Shown here piece by piece: positions 43,299 through 55,499 of a stretch of DNA of 64,000 bases. The notes under the pieces were generated by a model. That model did no database searches, was not told the DNA's origin, and was given only the letters and a program-made list of their open reading frames with translations. The translations under genes were made by a program, and so were the position numbers. This DNA comes from Juglans regia (Eukaryota; Streptophyta; Magnoliopsida; Fagales; Juglandaceae), in assembly GCF_001411555.2 (NCBI RefSeq), contig NC_049907.1, positions 32,563,734 to 32,627,733 on the forward strand, given 5' to 3'. The first letter of the stretch is position 1, and every line of letters starts with the position of its first letter.

Positions 43299-44169
43299 TA
43301 GGTATTCAAGATAAGCTCGAGCACTTTCTCATCTTATTTGTATTATTTTTCCATTGGTTTCTAAGTTCGAACACTTTCTCATCTTATGTATACACTAACT
43401 GCTTAGGATAAGGTTAGCAGTGCCTGATTTTGTGACCTTTAATCATATTATAATACTTTCTTATATTTATAATATTGGATTGATTCCAGGTTGAAGATAG
43501 TTCTTATAGTGCTTACTTTCTTTTCTATTTTCCAACAAATGACAAGTTCAGGTTCTCATTCTGGTTCAAATTCTTGGACTGCAAGATTGAATTTGTGTTA
43601 TAACTTTTATGCATCCAAGAAGATGTACAAGGGAATCTTGAAAATGTTGTTCTTGTCATGGTTTATTTTTATGGTAATTTGTGTAGTAATTTTTTGTATA
43701 AAAAAAGTTACAATGTATATCGGCTAGTGCTACGACTCATGTGGTGAATGCTATGGAAATTTTGGACATATTTTGAACATGTTTTGGAAATGTTTTTGAT
43801 TGAGTTGTATTATTTCATATTTTATACATTTAAAACCAATATATTTTTAATTGTTTTATTATTTTATTATTGGTTTTAGATAAAAAAAAAATTTTGATTA
43901 AGAGACATAAATCCAAGTTATGATTTAAATTGATTAATAGCATAGTTTATACTTAATTTTATAACTTGTGATTTAATTGAGCAATATTTATTCACATGCA
44001 CAACACACTTTTAACATTTTATTCTTCATCTTTTGTCTAATTTTTATTTTTATTTTTTAATTATTTATTTTTATTTTCTTTGTCTAGTTTTATTTTTGCT
44101 TCTTTATTTTGTTTGTCTAGTTTTATTTTTATTATTTATTTATTTAATTTGTTTTTTTTTTGTTTTACA
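43299..44169. other. AT-rich stretch without a recognisable gene
   Basis: A short serine-rich frame starts near 43542 (TSSGSHSGSNSW), but it soon becomes hydrophobic and I do not recognise it. CTCGAGCACTTTCTCATCTT is repeated at about 43317 and 43367. GGACATATTTTGAACATG near 43765 resembles 48925-48975, so both flanks of the solo LTR at 45040 may be one older element. Confidence 0.4.
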
Positions 44170-44405
44170 GCTTTCCTAAAACGACATGTCATTTTTCCAA
44201 AAGGAAAAAACGACCTTGCGTTTGTCTGGGAATAACATGCCGTCTGCTAAACGATATGTCGTTTATTACTGCGAATGAATTCTTCTCTTCTTCTACACGA
44301 CATGTCGTTTGTCAATAGATAAAAACGACATGTCGTTTGTTACTGCGAATGAATTCTTCTCTTCTGTTACACGACATGTTGTTTTTCAATAAACTAAAAC
44401 GACAT
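44170..44405. repeat. Cluster of ACGACATGTCGT palindromes
   Basis: Six exact or near copies of AAACGACATGTCGTTT lie near 44179, 44250, 44300, 44327, 44372 and 44399. The last four are within two tandem copies of a 77-bp segment holding TACTGCGAATGAATTCTTCT. Confidence 0.9.
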
Positions 44406-45034
44406 GTCGTTTTGGGTCGTCTTCAACCTTTAGCTACCTCTCCCGATTTCCATTGCACTGCACTACTCCTCCACCCAGACACCGTCCCAAGCCACTAGCT
44501 TAACCACCTCACTCTATGCCAGCTACGACTGCTTCCCACCGTCCGAAGCTGCCCGTGCAGCCAGCCACCACCAAGCATGGCCAAAGAAACGCTCGACGCA
44601 CGCAGTCAACCATCCACACACACTGTCCCATGAAAGCTCCCAGACTTTGAAGAGCAAGATAGTAGAGTTAATGAGGAAGATGAAGATGAGCCCAGAGGAT
44701 CAGTTCTTTGGTGGAAGTTATTGGATTATCTTGATGCTAGAACTTGTTGAATGAGCAACAGAAAATCCATTGGGAGTTAAAGCATTCAAGCGGGCTCCTG
44801 CTAAAAGCGTTAGGATAGCAACAAACAAAAGAAGAAAGAAAGAAGCATGAAGAGAAGATGGGAACGCGGGAGACGGAAAAGGCACAGAAAAAAAAAAAGA
44901 AAAAAAAGAAAGGAAAATAAAAGGGAAGCTTCGGTTTTAGATGGAAAGGCAAGACACAACATTATTTTTTCGTTCTGGTTCTCTCAACTCAGTAAAAAAC
45001 TCACGCATGGCGCAGAGCATGGACGCGGGACATT
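44406..45034. other. Stretch without a recognisable gene
   Basis: Pyrimidine-rich sequence to 44640, then a purine-rich stretch (about 44820-44930) with poly-A runs. Short frames here have no recognised family. Confidence 0.4.
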
Positions 45035-45250
45035 ATTCTTGTAACGCTCCGGTCCCGCACGGGTCGGAGAGTTACTTCCTAACACTTAAACTCACATTTC
45101 AACAATATAAAAATAGACTCCAAATTCCCAATATCATATAGAAAATTTGATTCAAGCCATTATACTTAAATCATCTCACCCCAAGCCTCAAAATCTTGAT
45201 CCTCAGCTGAACCATTAAAGTATTTGAAAAAATATTGTGGAGATAAGGGG

Positions 45251-45268
45251 TGAGTTATCAATAACTCA
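45251..45268 (-). other. Conserved LTR stem-loop with loop change
   Basis: TGAGTT and AACTCA arms as in other family-A LTRs. The loop differs by one base from the 961-3569 copy, and the stem is unchanged. Confidence 0.75.
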
Positions 45269-45519
45269 GTAAGCAGAGAGCATATACTAGTATGTAAACA
45301 TGAGCATTTATAAAGTTCGGTATGCAGAACAAGACATTTTCTTTCAGAATGCAGAAACAACATATTTTCTTTCGAAATGCATAAACAAAACTTATTACAA
45401 AACATCAGAGCAAATTTTTCAGAAAAACAAACTTGTTCTAAAAAAGAAAGTCCTTTGGCATATCCAAACTGAAACATTATATTCATATCATCTCATAGCA
45501 TCACATCGGGACAAATACC

Positions 45520-45763
45520 ATGTTTAACCCCTGTGGTAGGGTTATAAACCACCATTATACCCGTGGCTGGGCCGTATACCATGTTTCACCCCCGTGGTAG
45601 GGTTATAAACCACCATTATACCCGTGGCTGGGCCGTATTCTATGTTTCACCCCTGTGGTAGGGTTATAAACCACCATTATATACCCGTGGCTGGGCCGTA
45701 TTCCATGTTTCACCCCGTGGTAGGGTTATAAACCACCATTGTACCCGTGGATGGGCCTTAACA
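45520..45763 (-). repeat. 61-bp minisatellite, four units
   Basis: Units hold GTGGTAGGGTTATAAACCAC and CATTATACCCGTGGCTGGGC. Each is a dimer of 31-bp halves, like the three units at 2809-2990. Confidence 0.92.
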
Positions 45764-46884
45764 GAAACAAAATGGAACATCATCGGAACCAGATCACATT
45801 CAAATACAGAATCAAAACTTCATGCCAAGGTTTTCAGATGACACATCATATCAAAACAAAATACTGAATAGCTTCAGATCATTTCACATGTTCGAAATAA
45901 ACAGAATCCAAAACATCTTCATTTATTCATAGCAAAAAAACTTTTAGATTTTCATATTTGCTCCTTTTGCATAGTTCAGAAACATAATGTGCAAAATTAG
46001 CTCATGTCTACACCAGTCATGACAGAAAATAATTTCTCTTATATAGAATTTATGCATATGCAGAACAAACATTTGAGGTTGTTTCATATTTCTTTTCAAA
46101 CAAACATGCATATTTTCAAAGTCAACCTTATTTCATTTCTTTTATGCAAAACTAGTATATGAACCCCGCTTACCTGAACTTCTTAACTTTTCAGAATTTT
46201 CCTCAAAATGCCAAATCAACTAAAAGTCGTCACCTATAAAATAATCACATAATTTTTCATAAATTTCCAATCGAACACGTATTTTAATATTTAAGTCTAA
46301 GATGCTAAAATAACATATTTTAATTCTTCAAAAACCTAAATTCACGTAATCCTAAAATATCGTCACATCTCTAAATTTCCTCGATATCAGTTAATACATC
46401 CAATTATACTTTAACATAATATTAATAAGATCCAACAAAAAGAATATTATTTACCGAAAACCTTTATTTTAAAGTAGTCCAATATAGAAATTGGTACCTT
46501 TGGAATATAATCCAATTAAACACAATTTAATCTAAATAAAATACCATCTACACAAAATATAAATTTTTGAGGCATAAAACAAAGTCCATAAAAATATAAC
46601 TCTGCCATGAATTTATACCAAGGATAAAATGTAATTAGAACTCTTGGTAGTTTTATAATTGGAAAGGCAAAATTGTAAAAACACTTGAAGGAGTATTAGC
46701 TGTGCTACGTATAAATTATAAACCATAAATAAAGCCTTGATGGCATTTTCGTAATTACAAGGAGATATGGGTTATTTGTAAAACAAGCTAATATTACGTG
46801 AAATACGTATGCGGGCCTCACCTTGGGGGAAAAGGGGTTGTGGCAAAGCTGAGGTGCGGTGTAAGGTGGTGATCGCGACGGAGC

Positions 46885-46887
<3 letters not shown>

Positions 46888-46918
<31 letters not shown>
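46888..46918 (-). repeat. (GA)n microsatellite in LTR leader
   Basis: About 15 GA units, followed by a G run, at the usual place in the LTR. Confidence 0.95.
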
Positions 46919-46919
<1 letters not shown>

Positions 46920-47776
46920 ACCGGGGGGGGAGACCAACAGATGAGAGAAAGAGACTGAGCACAACAAGAGAAATTGAGAAAGCGAGAGAGAATGGAAGCT
47001 CACTGCACAGGAAGGAGTTGTGCAAAGTGCTGGGAGGTGGATAGTGGCTACGTCAGCTGCTGGGTGGTCGAGTGCAGAGAGATAGAGTGATGAGAGAGCC
47101 AAGGTGATGATCAATTGAAAATGGCCATCTCGGTTCTGCTCTGTTTTCGGACTGCAAAAACAGAGACGTTGATCAGCTTCGGTTTCGTGTGGATGTCGCA
47201 CTTGTTTTATGGTGCAGATTAGTGGCTATGGCAGCGTTATGGAGGAGCATGCAGCGGCCTGACCTCTTTGGAAAACTATAGTTTTCGTGCGTTTCGGGCT
47301 GGGCTCAATAGTGGCAGTGGCTGGTGGTAAAGCACGGCTGGGCTGCGTCGAACGATGACAAGCATAGAAGAAATCTGCTCTGTTTTCGGGGACTAAAACA
47401 GAGGTATCTTCGATGTTTGTTTGACTGTGGGAGTTATACCACGGTGGCTGAGAAGGGGTGCAACGGCGAAGTGGAGCTGCGATCCGTGGAGATGTTATGC
47501 ATGCATGGGTTGCGTCGATTCTGTATGGGGAGGCGGCTTGAGTTCTGGATGGTGTAGCGGCACTCTAGTCTAGGTTAGAGATCACTTCCGTCTTCTATGT
47601 ACGAGTTCTATCTATATACGGGGACGGTTGGCGTGAAAATAGAAATGAGACATGCGTAAACTGAAGTTAACGTGTGAAAACGTGGGTGGTTGGAAACACA
47701 AAACAAAAAAATATATATATAAATATATATATTAATAATCCAACCATACAAATTTTAGATCTGGTGTTACAATTCT

Positions 47777-49189
47777 TGCTTTTCGTTTTTGACTTACTCA
47801 AGGAAGAAGTGCTCAAACGCCGAAAGCAAAAACATGAATCACGCATGAGCATACGGGACCCATCTGTTTTACGCTGCACGAAGAAAAAAAAAAAAAAAGC
47901 TACCGAAAGCAAAAACGCAAGAGGGCCACTCGAAAATTCTTTTGTTTTCCTTTCCGTTCCTGTGGCCAAAGAGAGAAAGCTGCCAACTTGAAAACAAATA
48001 AAAAGAATGCGGTAAGTGTTGGATGCCGAAAGTAAAAGACACGGACGAAAATGAGCTGGGACGCCAAAAGCAATTTTGGCTGTACGGTGTGTTTTGAAGC
48101 CTATAAAATGGCTTGAAATGGACGGAGAAAAACCGTCAGATGTTAGAGTAGAGTAGATTTTAGTGTTAAGTTGGAGAGGAGAGGAGAGGAGAGGAGTAGG
48201 GTAGAGTAGAGTAGAGTAGAGTAGAGAGTAATTTTTAATTTTAATAAAGCTCGGGTGAAGTGAGGGAGTACAGTAACTAAGCCTAATGGACCAACTGTTA
48301 TTGCCGGGCTCCCTCTCACCAGTAGCATCCATTTTCAATTTTATTTTTACTTTATTTCAGTTTGAAATTTATGACGTGTTATTGTAATCCTTAAGCGTTC
48401 ATTTTAATTTCAGTTTATTTAAATTACTATCATTTAATTTTCACGTACTTTTAATTTTCGCTATTTAGATTACCATCATTTAATTTTCTGCACTTTTAAT
48501 TTCAACAATTTAAATTACTGTCATTTATTTTCACGCATTTTTAATTCCTACAATTTAAATTAATGTCATTTAATTTTCCTGCACCTTTAAATTTCTGCAA
48601 TTTAATTTCCAGCAATTTTAATTTACTGTCTTGCACTTTAATTTCTTACTTTTCATCGTTGCATTCAAAAATCCAACAAACATGAATCTGGTTCACAACC
48701 AGTAAATTTTCTTTTTCATTGCACTTCTCCATTTATTGTATATATCATCACTTTTATTTTTATTTTTTTCATTGTAAATATTTTTAACATTTTACACGAG
48801 TTTAACTTTTAAGCATTTTCTCTGAGGAGACGATTTAGAAATTTATTCTTAATTATTATGCGACACTCTCATGCACTTAGGATAGCCTTTGAGTTGCTCA
48901 TTTTCGAGGAAGTCAGTTTTGTACATGTTTTTGGATAGTGTTTTTGGACATGTTTTGAAAATGTTGGCGGACATGTTTCGAACACAATTTGGACAACAAA
49001 ACAGAAGAACATAATAAATATCACATTCTTCATAATCACATACAAAGATAGTTTCAAAATATTAAGAATTACATAAAAAAATAAACACTTCAAAACACAT
49101 GTGTCGAACACAATCTGGACAGCAAAATAGAAGACCATAATAAATATCACAAGTCTAAACTCCTACAAAGCTAAGGATAAAGTTATGAT
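47777..49189 (+). other. Retroelement-like leader region with repeats, no gene
   Basis: A TATA-like CCTATAAAATGG lies near 48100. Pentanucleotide runs follow: (GGAGA)n at about 48173-48195 and (GTAGA)n at 48196-48226. A degenerate repeat of AATTTAAATTACTGTCATTT words fills 48395-48650. CTCTGAGGAGACGATTTAG near 48820 resembles the leader of some plant Ty3/gypsy elements. A 51-bp segment is duplicated at about 48975-49026 and 49102-49151. No frame is convincing. Confidence 0.45.
48173..48226. repeat. Pentanucleotide microsatellites (GGAGA)n and (GTAGA)n
   Basis: Two adjoining pentanucleotide runs, differing by one base in the unit, which suggests one arose from the other. Confidence 0.9.
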
Positions 49190-50105
49190 GACGCTCTTAT
49201 TTTCCAGTCAAGGATCAGATATACAATGATAATGGACGGGAACGAGTCTAGTTCCAAATTGCCTGGACAGACTACCTCCCCGTGGACCAAGGAGACGGGT
49301 CGAGCCAGAGGCCACCTTGTCTCCTCATGATGGAGAGCGGGATCAGCCCCACGGTTACCTGACTAACCTATCCCGACCCCTAGTGCAGCAAAAAGCAGCC
49401 TGGTCTTCTTATATCCAACTCCGTGACCACGGTGCTACTTGAAGGGTCATAGAGGCGGGTTAGCAAAACGTTTCATGGCCTCCCCCGAGGAGGCAACCGG
49501 GGTCTCTCTGGCACGCTTAACTCTTATGGGGGATTTCTATTCCCCCAAGCCGATGGTAGCGGACGATGGCCAATGAACACTGACAACACTTCTCTCCTTC
49601 TCTTTCAGTTGCATGACAAAATAAAGCACAACAATGCAAAAAGGAATAATAGAGGGACTAGGTGGGGTAAAAACACATCCAAGAGATGGACGACAAAAAT
49701 GAGGAAATCGGCATAAGGAAAAAGTAGAGAGACGTCGGTCTCACCAAATAAAGTCGCTAAAGGCCCCAAGAGGACGACTACCTAACAAGGGCAAATGAAG
49801 GCAATGCAAACAGATAAGCGGTCAGCCAGCGGGGTAGTCAGGAATAGGTTAGGCGCTGGTGGGGTGGACCATAAGCTCCGTGTGATGGCCATCCCCCCGA
49901 CTAACACCAAACCCATAATTTCCTGCGACAAAACTCCTTAGGCCGGCCATGAAAAAGAAGAAGAAGAAGGAAAAGCATAGAAGGAAGCATCAGATAAGAG
50001 CAAAGTGAAAAGGGAAAACATCATAAAGACAAGTAGTCCGACACAACAAAATATGAAGCAATTTCATTAATGATCAAAAGTTGCACACAAGCTGCATGGC
50101 GGCGG

Positions 50106-53100
50106 TGTAAGACCCTGCCTAATTAACCATTAGGATTAACCCTTAAATGCTCTAGATTACGTTTTTAATTTTGGATTATTACTAAGATCAATGTTGATAG
50201 CGAGGTTAGCCTTAACCTTGACACTTAGTATCATTAAGCAAATGATTAGAGACACAAGCCCATTAGTGAATTTAGTGAGGCTTTTAGGACCTTAGGACAT
50301 TCATAGGCCTAGCCCAAGAAGCCTTGAACCAAGCCCTTAGGGATTCAAGACTTAGTAGCTAGCTTTGGCCTTTGGGCCAAACTTGGTGTAGAGTTGACCC
50401 ATGACCCGATTAGGCCAAATCAAGCTCTTTCAAGCCCATCTTAGTGGATCTTGAGGTCTCTTTTCAACCCTCAAAATCTAAAAATGAGGCCCCCTCTTGC
50501 TCAAGCCCAAAAGCCATCAACCCACACATTTGGCCTTTTTAAGCTCACAAGGCCCAAACCCATGTTTGGGTTTATTTCACTATTCAAGTTTAAAGCCCAA
50601 TACACCATACCATGGGTTTCTTTAAACCCATATCATACCCTAAATGCCCAAATTAAGTTTTGAAGGTTGGCTAAGACCATTAAGCAACATACATGAGGTT
50701 AGTGATCTTTAAGTCATGCTTTGAAACTTAATTTTGTCTTAATCTTTTCTTAGCTTTTTAGTCTGAAATTTTCTAGATTTATTATTCCGTTTCATCATAC
50801 GTAGATCTTATTAATACCCTAGATAAACCTCCCCACATGTCATTAAGGAAAATGATATATCAAACCCCAAAACTTCATCAATCGGCTAATGTGTATCCCC
50901 TTTGAGTGCATGGTCTATTTTGCCTTTAGGCCCAATATTGTTGTGCCATTTCCTCCAGGGTAATATGGTCCTTAGACACCTCGTGAGACCCCTTCAAATC
51001 CAAAATAAGCCTTGGACGGAATTGGTTTCACAAACCAAACCAATTGACCAAACCGATTGCACCCTTAGTCTAAGTTGAGTGGGAATCGGCTGGGTTGAGA
51101 TTTAACCAACCATCGGCCTTGGTTGAGCCACCACCCCACTCCACCTTTATCACCATCCAATCCCCAAGAGGCCCCATGACCATCATGAGAAATTTGACTA
51201 AGATTTTCCCTTCCAAAACCAAAACTCAAATTTGCCAAGTGAAAACCACTTGAATCTGCCGGTTTGCATGGGTGGTTTGCTTGACTTTTTGTCATCTGAA
51301 CCATGCCTCACGACCTGGAAACGTCTACAGGACCATTGTAGCCACAGTAAGGTCGAAATCATGGTGGTTTCAAGCCACTATTCCCCCTGCACAAGAAGCA
51401 AATCTGGAAAATTAAGCTCTTATACCACCTCCCACTTCACCCAATCACCTTGCATTAAGGCAACCGGCTCCACCCGCTTGGCCACCTATAAATACCTCCC
51501 TCACTTCCTCATTTACTGATCCACACCTCAGCTCCAAGCTTCCTCTTGAGTCTTGAGAGCACTTCTCCCCCTTAGGAGCAATAGAGTGAAACCGAGTGAG
51601 TTTTGGTGAGTTCTTGAGCAAGGTTGTCTTGAGAGCTTTGAAGGCCACGAAGTTTGTAAGTCATCTTGATCTTGATCTTAGTTTGCATGTTAAAATTTGT
51701 TTTTAAGTGTTGGTATGAGTCTTGGTTGAGTTTTGAGAAGATTATCATGCTTAGTTCAAAATTGGGACATTAAAGGATGGTTTGTATGTTTAAATGATTT
51801 TAAATGGAAATTTGGCTATGTCATGTCGTAAGTATGATTTGATATGATTTATCATTGTCTTAGAACGATTATGGAAGATTTAATTCTTGATTAAAAGCAT
51901 GCAATCATAGGCGTTAAATCTATCTTATTTTGATCATCAAGCATGTATCGGTTTTGAATAAATTGGAGATTAAGGACTTCTTAGCCATGATTAAGTGTTG
52001 GGATGAGCTTGATTATACAAGAATTAGCCTTCATAATGTCATTAAAGACTTTAGTGATTGTTTGTGATTAAAGAAAATCTTATATGCATGCATTCATAGG
52101 GATCAATAGTTAAAAACACACTTAGGCATCAACTAAAGTGCATGCCATGGGTTGGGGCTGTTTGATTAAGTTCTACTTTGATTGTAAAAATCTAAGGGTA
52201 TAGATGGTTTTAGAATGTCATAAATATGATGTCCATAAAGTTTGGTTACATTTGGAGTTCGTTTACAATTAGAGAAAAATTAGGGCCTTTGCGGCAATTT
52301 TTGAAAGACTGAGTATTTTTGTAAATACCCATTTTTGAAGCCTTTGTTTATGAACCTCATCCATAGTAGGATTAATCCTAACATGGTACGCACTTGATTT
52401 CAGCAACTACGACATTTTTTCAAATTACTCAGGAAGTTTGTAAGTTGGCCTCTAACTTACACATTGATAGATTATTTATTAATTATTGATAAATGTTTCA
52501 TTCATATTTCAATTATCATTTTAAGCTTAAAATATCATGTTATATGAGACATTGAACGCATACTTACATGACGTGATATTTTTCACCACTTTTGCATATT
52601 GCATCTATAAATATCATTTTTTGCATGAAAGCTTGCCACATATGCACATGTCATGAAAAACATTTTTTAAATATAACATGAAAATAATTTTTGTCACGAA
52701 CCCAAAGGCTAGGATGAGGAATTATCCTAGTGAAACTTTTCTATCCACTCTGGAGTGTTTAAGAATAGAGTGGTAACCCTAGGTTGACAAAGAATAGTCA
52801 ACTGGTTTCGAATGAGTTCTTTTTAAAGAAAGTCGGAGCGAAGTCAGTATGTTATGATATCTAATGTTGGTGGGTGTACACGTTATGATGTTATGTTATA
52901 TTTACCAATGCATTGAAAACAGCAAGTACTGCAGTCACCAGCAGGTACTCACAGAGCATATGAGGAACTGTGACGTTACCATACGTTATGCTGTTATATG
53001 ATTTTTTAATAATTTTTATGATGAAGTTATGTTTTAAAAAATGGAAGTAAAAATGTTCCATGAATGAAACATGTGTCTCAATTTCTCTGAAAATGTTAAG

Positions 53101-53680
53101 GAATCTGAATGGGAGACATGCATACTGATTTTTCTACATTTCATGCATTGCATATTTATCATTCTTCTTGCTTAATTTATCTTTGTGCACATTGGTTGTT
53201 TAACTTGCTAAGATTTCAAATAAATCTCACCCCTTATGGGACCATTATCATTCCACTCGGAATGGTAGAAGTTGTGTCAGGTCTTGAGGAGGACGAGCTA
53301 GATGGAGCACTGGATCTAATTGATTGAGGAGGAGTCAGACCTTGAGAGGAGATTGGATTTAATCCTAATGTTTATAGGCCAAGTCCTTCATGCTTTAGAA
53401 TGCATGAAGTGGATGATTTGACTTTGACTCATAGTTGTACTAAGATTATGTTACATTTGGTACTTTGAACATGATGATCACTAATGAATTGAGATATTTA
53501 GTTATTTTGGGATACATTATACCTTTACTTTTATTTCCGTTGCGATTATTGTATACTGCTAGTTGCATACTAGGATGCATTGCATAATAATTGTCATGTA
53601 CGGGGGTATGTAACCTTGTGTTGCATGTCCTGACACTCTGAATCTCCGTTTCATCCCAAGCGGGGGTTGGACGAGTCACA
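50106..53680 (+). mobile_element. Solo LTR, family B, duplication GGCGG/GGCGA
   Basis: It starts TGTAAGACCC and ends GGACGAGTCACA. GGCGG at 50101-50105 and GGCGA at 53681-53685 are the target duplication with one change; the second copy of the host repeat (56690) shows the empty site. The 3575-bp body has a TATA box (CACCTATAAATACCTCC, about 51482-51498), a leader-like stretch to 51660 and the family-B hairpin at 53211-53227. No gag or pol. Confidence 0.85.
53211..53227 (+). other. Conserved LTR stem-loop (family B form)
   Basis: AGATTT, five loop bases CAAAT, AAATCT, followed by CACCCC as in family A. Confidence 0.7.
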
Positions 53681-53763
53681 GGCGATGCACATGTATTTAC
53701 ATTTATGAAAAGGAGCAAAATGAAATGACAGCAGCGATATCAAGAAGCTAGGGTGTAGCGACG

Positions 53764-54090
53764 TCAGGCACCATGCTGGGAGACCTCAGCACTGAGAGCG
53801 TCAACCTCAGGAACGTTGGGATTAGGATTGCCGGGCTGGGGAGCAGCAAGCTCATACATGGCCGGGAAGGCTGGACCCGTAAAAGCATCGGGGATCTCTC
53901 TCATTCCGAACTTGTGGCTGAATGTGAAAGCTTATTTGTCAATGGCAACCTGGGTAAGGTCAAGGTCCCGCAAATACTTCTTGCGAGTCCGCGAACATAG
54001 CTGCGGTCCAGGATGTAGCCTGACATTGCCAACCACTGGAGTGCCTCCCCCATCGGAAGTTGTGGGTTGGGTGGATTTCTTAGAGGCCAT
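53764..54090 (-). pseudogene. Short ORF of Tat-like repeat, one internal stop
   Basis: From ATG at 54090 to TGA at 53764 the frame has 108 codons with a single TAA at codon 53, where copy 2 has GAA. It starts MASKKSTQPTTSDGGG, continues YLRDLDLTQVAID and, after the stop, FGMREIPDAFTGPAFPAMYE. I do not recognise the family. Copy 2 (about 56795-57036) keeps part of it (RMKEIPDSFMGPSF) but has more stops. A TATA box lies about 135 bp upstream. Ty3/gypsy elements of the Tat lineage are known to carry extra, sometimes antisense, frames. Whether this is one is an inference from the plus-strand gag next to copy 2. Confidence 0.5.
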
Positions 54091-54223
54091 TGACGAAGGA
54101 GTAAAATGCAGCGAGAAAAGGAGAAAATAGTATAAGTGGAAGGGGGGGGGGGGAGTTAGGAGAGTAAGGATGACAAAGGAATTACAGTGCGGTGAAAGAG
54201 GATAAAACTATAATCCCAATCCC

Positions 54224-54232
54224 ATTTATATA
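54224..54232 (-). promoter_or_regulatory. TATA box upstream of the repeat ORF
   Basis: TATATAAAT on the minus strand, about 135 bp before the ATG at 54090, inside CTCCTATATAAATGGG. A good consensus match. Confidence 0.55.
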
Positions 54233-54924
54233 GGAGGAAGGTAGCGGTTAATCTCTCACGCCTCGTGGCAAAAGGAAGAGGTACAAGACGCTTTGAATCC
54301 CAGAAAACACGCACCATGAAGCGACGTGAAGGTGAAGAGCCGCCCGCCGCCCTCAATACAGATACAACTGAAAAGATGCCATCAAATTTATCGAGAAACG
54401 TGCCAACAAAAGTTGGAAGGGAAGCAGTATCTGGACAACCAAGCAACGAGGAACCACCTCAAGCTTCGGAGCCTTGCACACGTCTGTAGAGGCACCCCAC
54501 CCTCGACGTCAAGGCGGATTTAAGATTAAAAATAATTCCCACCGTACGAGTCCGATGAGAATTAGCTTGGAAACTGTAAGGGATTTTTCCCTCCTCTATC
54601 TTAGCGGGCCAGATAAAGGTAACAAAGGGAGCAAGAACCGAAGGCCCAGCCCAGAACAGATAAACTCTTCGACCCGGACCACGGGTAGGCCTCCCCTGGA
54701 CGCAATCTCCTTGAGGGAGGGTACTGTAGGGGGATGAGACTCGCCAACCTAGAGACCCCTTGAATAGTGTCCAGCCCTTGAGTACATGTCCTTGTAAATG
54801 GATGGGAAGTAAGGAGAACCCTCGATCCTTTGACACGGAGACATCGATGGACCACCAAGGATGCTAGAATTGTAAGACAAATCGGGAGACTACGTCACAT
54901 TAATGGCACCACTACCCGAGTAAC

Positions 54925-55493
54925 ATGCCCCGCTCCGCTTCCGCTCTGCCCCCGCATGGGCGGAACGGGGGCCCCGCCCTGCATCTAGGGCTCCTAGGGG
55001 GCCGGTGAAGGGAGGGCCCAACCCCGCCCCGCATTTCCCCCGTCCCCACCCCCACCCCCATTTATATATATATTATATACATATATATAAACATAAATAT
55101 ATATTTATATTTTAAAAATTGTGTATATATAAATGTATATTACAATTTGTTAGACTTGTTCACAAAATATGCATTAACAAATTTAAAAACTATATAGTTT
55201 AAAAATTAATACACTATAATTTATACAAAATATGTACTAGCAAATTTAAAAATTACATAGTTTTTAAATTATAGTCGTATTTACAAAATTTAAATTTATA
55301 ATTTGGATTTAAAAATGTATTTTTAATTACTTTTGCACTTATAAATAATTTTTAAATAAAATAAATGTAGCATTTTTTTTAAGTGAAAAGAGGCGGGGCA
55401 GAATGAGAATCTGCCCCGCACCCCGCCCCCGCATCCCGGGGGCGGGGGTGAAAACCCCACCCCCCACCCTGTAGGGGGCGGGTAGCACCCCTA
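54925..55493. mobile_element. GC-bracketed AT-cored element, possible hAT-like MITE
   Basis: Arms rich in CCCCGC and GGGGCGG (54925-55060 and 55390-55493) enclose a 300-bp core of almost pure A and T. The arms are partly inverted repeats of each other (GCCCCGC against GCGGGGC). The right end reads GGGGTGCTACCCGCCCC on the minus strand. Exact ends and a target duplication were not found. Confidence 0.55.
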
Positions 55494-55499
55494 AGATCT

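Larger units (their letters stand above)
45040..47771 (-). mobile_element. Solo LTR, family A, target duplication ATTCT
   Basis: On the minus strand it starts TGTAACACCAGATC at 47771 and ends GGACCGGAGCGTTACA at 45040. ATTCT flanks both sides (45035-45039 and 47772-47776). The 2732-bp body has the stem-loop (45251-45268), four 61-bp minisatellite units and a GA run. It is closest to the solo LTR at 961-3569 and lacks internal genes. Confidence 0.93.
49190..54890 (-). mobile_element. Tat-like repeat unit, copy 1, split by a solo LTR
   Basis: The flanks 49395-50105 and 53681-54010 match the uninterrupted second copy at 55990-57036 over long stretches (for example GTCATAGAGGCGGGTTAGCA and CATCAAGAAGCTAGGG). 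Read on the minus strand it has a TATA box at 54232-54224, a leader of about 100 nt and a short frame at 54090-53764. The outer ends are not defined. It seems to belong to a Ty3/gypsy element because copy 2 adjoins gag. Confidence 0.6.

Noticed and set aside
43491..43727. Possible hAT-like N-terminus (TSSGSHSGSNSW)
   Set aside because: Only a short serine-rich match. The rest is hydrophobic and no zinc finger or transposase core follows.
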